From Nageia nagi (taxonomy: Eukaryota > Pinophyta): DNA of 64,000 nucleotides. Shown here piece after piece: positions 61,761 through 64,000 of this stretch; positions within the stretch are counted from its first letter, which is position 1; every line of letters starts with the position of its first letter. The stretch covers positions 187,736,001 to 187,800,000 of the forward strand of contig JBITNC010000001.1 of the NCBI GenBank assembly GCA_050084985.1, in the 5' to 3' direction. The notes beneath the pieces are model-generated. The model ran no database searches. It was not told the origin of the DNA and saw only the letters and a program-made list of their open reading frames with translations. A program made the position numbers and the translations under genes.

Positions 61761-63100
61761 AGGATAACGTTAAGGCTAAATGTTGGGTGGTCGACTTCCT
61801 AGAATCAGTTGGATAGTGTGATCATGAGGACAATGTGGGGAAACCCTTTTGGTTCTTCAAAAATACCTTCATGGTGTACTAATAATTGTTATACTTCTTG
61901 TAATTAACCATACCCTTGATCAATAAATTGAATTTAGAATAGTTGTGATACCATTCCCTTTCCTCCTTCTCAAATAAGTTTCTTCATATGATGGGAACTA
62001 ATAATGTATGATGGTTCAAAGTGTAATCCCTTGAGAGTATATTTTTGTCCTTCAACTATGAATTACATCTAAATTTTAGATAAATCCTATAATATATATC
62101 TCAATATTTGCAAACATTGAGAATCGAGGACCACATTGCATCCTCCCTATGGAAGTGTACATATTTCACTTTCTAATTAGTATTCACCCAAGTTGAGTTT
62201 AACATTACAATATTTTCCTTTATAGGCAATTTTACCACCATTACCAATTATTTCTTCAAAGCTATTTTATGGTTGTACATAGTAGTTGGCCTTTTAGCTA
62301 CCCTTGGGTTAATGAATTTTTGAATGCTCCCTAAATTAATTAACATGATCAAAGTTTATCCCTTGAAACATCCATAATATTTCATAATCTACAATGAAGA
62401 AAATTTTGAAAGGGTATTGCAAGAAATTACAAGAGTATCCTTAGTGGTGCTATCATTATATTTCATGATATCTAAAACTACATCCTCATATGTCTCCTTT
62501 ATCATATTCTCTAGGGAATCAACATCTTACAAATATAATTTATGTATGGTGCATAAATGGTTTGGCCTAAATTTTTCATCATAATTACAGCAGATTCCTT
62601 TTTCCTTACGATCTTTTATTTCCTTGGAAGTGAGTTGCTTTATTTTCAATGGTGATTTTTTTTTGAACCAAATTGAGAGTTATGTGGTTTACCAATTAGT
62701 TGCTTCACCTTCTTATGTTAAGTAGTCAACTTATCTTAGGCCAATTTTGCTAGCCTAATCATTACCATCATGTTATTGAGATTGAATATTTTAAATTCCA
62801 TTTGAATCTCTTCCTTCAACCCACTAATGAAATAAATTTTGAAGAATGCTTAATCTAATCCTTTTATGCAATAATTAATCTTTTCAAATTCATTATGATA
62901 TTCCTTAATAATTGATATCCCATAAAATCTTCAAAATTACTTGGACCAAATCAAACCAATGAATTTTTGGTGAAATCCCCCTAAGAAGGTAGGTCATTTT
63001 ATTTATAAAACCATTTGTACCATTGAATAGTTGATTTATCAAGATTAAAGGAGGCAATGTTGAACTTATGTGCTTCTAAAAACTAAAAAAGTGTATGGAT
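61761..63100 (-). pseudogene. Gag and protease region, element C (poorly preserved)
   Basis: Gag is recognisable near 62930-63080 on the minus strand as NIASFNLDKSTIQWYKWFYK then DLPS-stop-GDFTKNSLV (family LASxHLExxAxxWYQWxxxx plus WxxFxxAxxxRF). Downstream near 62760-62900 come KFIS and related pieces. The protease was not located with certainty in 61761-62500, where frames are heavily broken. Confidence 0.55.
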
Positions 63101-63670
63101 GCTATATATCAAAATGATCAACATAAAATAAAAGCACAATGAGATGGATCTCAAAATGATGATTTCTAAGCCTCTAGATTTTTTTCTAAAATATTATTAC
63201 CAAGGTTAATAAACATGCTTTATCAGAATTGGTTAATTCTTCATGGTTTGGGAGATAATGGCCTCTAAAGTTTATATCTATTTTGGAAAATATTATTTTA
63301 AGTATGAAAACTTAGGTTTTCAAAATGAAAAGAGTTTCTCAGAAATGGTGGCTCGAACATAGTTTGAAGGTCAATATACAATGAAGAAATGGATAACTAT
63401 AATAAATCTATGGATAAAAGGTTTAATTTTTGAAAAGGGTAATGAACTAGGGTTTTCAAAAATCGATATAGATTTTTTGAATTTTTTTTTCCAAATTTCA
63501 ACTAAGAACTGAATAAATCTAGGTCTTCAACTTGATCCAATTTCATAAATATGTAAAAAACTTAGTAGCATTTTGGATGGAAATTGGATAAAATCTATTT
63601 CTTCAACTCAATTCAAATTCACAAAAGTGAAACTAGATCTTAAATCTACCCATAAGTAGCCAAAATCAAA
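63101..63670 (-). other. Gag N-terminus and leader of element C
   Basis: Between the recognisable Gag and the primer site. No convincing frame, with repeated ccaaatttcaact, aaatctaggtcttcaact-like text near 63490-63620. Confidence 0.4.
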
Positions 63671-63682
63671 GATATGATACTA
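63671..63682 (-). promoter_or_regulatory. Primer binding site of element C
   Basis: The minus strand reads TAGTATCATATC two bases after the LTR, two changes from the initiator-Met complement TGGTATCAGAGC. Confidence 0.6.
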
Positions 63683-63684
63683 GA

Positions 63685-64000
63685 TGTTAGGAACCTAGAA
63701 GATCTAAAATAGGATTTAAGCTAAATAATAGTAAAATGTGAACTAGTAGCATATCCAAATTACAACACTAGAATAATATATAACTCAAAATAATAGCAAG
63801 AGCATAATGGAATAGCTAATCATAGGCCACTTCGAGGGGGATTCCTCCTTACAACTCAAAAGATGATATACTTTCCAAGATAACATCTATTCCTCTCCTA
63901 CATATATTTATAATCATACTACCCTAATCCTAATTAACGATTTATTACAAAATGTTGATTCACCTTACAAAATATGTTGATCCACCTTACAAGTTGATAT
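63685..64000 (-). repeat. 5' LTR of element C (cut by window end)
   Basis: Starts tgttaggaacct and aligns with 32051-32395. About 80 bp should lie beyond base 64000. Because its outer end is outside, the target duplication of C cannot be read. Confidence 0.85.

Larger units (their letters stand above)
32051..64000 (-). mobile_element. Element C: Ty3/gypsy retrotransposon split by element B, continues past window
   Basis: The 3' LTR is 32051-32447, the integrase C-terminal part 32500-33280, then element B intervenes (33281-59177). The integrase core, RNase H, RT, protease/Gag and 5' LTR (from 63685) follow to the right. The two halves join within one integrase frame when B and one 5-bp target copy are disregarded. 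Without insertions C is about 6 kb, normal for Ty3/gypsy. Its integrase phrase ETYLCCFTLAQ and initiator-Met primer site resemble plant chromovirus-type elements; a chromodomain was not seen. C lies inside the PPR pseudogene, whose remaining end must be right of the window. Confidence 0.88.

Noticed and set aside
1-64000. TAG (and TAA) read as glutamine, i.e. an altered nuclear genetic code
   Set aside because: The pattern fits decay better. Both strands lose CAG/CTG alike, non-coding regions show the same bias, TGG and CGA codons are also hit, and frameshifts occur in the same elements.

Overview
This is a gene-poor, AT-rich plant nuclear window made almost entirely of old, nested transposable elements. 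LTR retrotransposons of both superfamilies, hAT, mariner-like and CACTA-like DNA elements, a LINE and a pentatricopeptide-repeat (PPR) pseudogene point to a seed plant with a very large genome. A conifer or other gymnosperm is my best guess, but that is inference. CAG/CTG triplets are strikingly rare, and many in-frame stops fall where the family expects Gln. This fits long exposure to CHG methylation and C-to-T decay. I see no intact host gene, tRNA, rRNA or CRISPR array.

Left part (1-32050). 1-11753 is the 5' part of a minus-strand Tat/Ogre-like Ty3/gypsy element (element A), with a 783-bp in-frame tandem duplication of its reverse transcriptase. A lies against, and probably inside, a plus-strand L1-like LINE (about 11770-13490). 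Next come a 2.7-kb long inverted repeat (13501-16165), the 5' end of a Ty1/copia element (E), a block of ~280-bp tandem repeats, a CACTA-like end followed by a spliced unidentified minus-strand gene (22693-24458), two Ty1/copia pol fragments in head-to-head orientation (25641-28830), and a PPR pseudogene (about 30741-32050).

Right part (32051-64000). A Ty3/gypsy element with 397-bp LTRs (element C) is inserted in the PPR pseudogene and runs off the right edge. Its integrase is split by a giant Tat/Ogre-like element (element B, 33281-59177, 25.9 kb). B itself carries a 2.6-kb mariner-like element (38461-41055) and a 4.1-kb hAT element (44548-48694). C also carries a 0.7-kb TA-flanked MITE inside its reverse transcriptase. 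Terminal inverted repeats, target-site duplications and reading-frame continuity across the gaps support the order of insertion.

The most unusual content is in B. It is about 19 kb long without its insertions and has a long 3' region with tandem repeats. That region also holds an antisense open frame that resembles a plant mobile domain. Gag has a long Tyr/Gln/His/Pro-rich N-terminal extension, shared with A.
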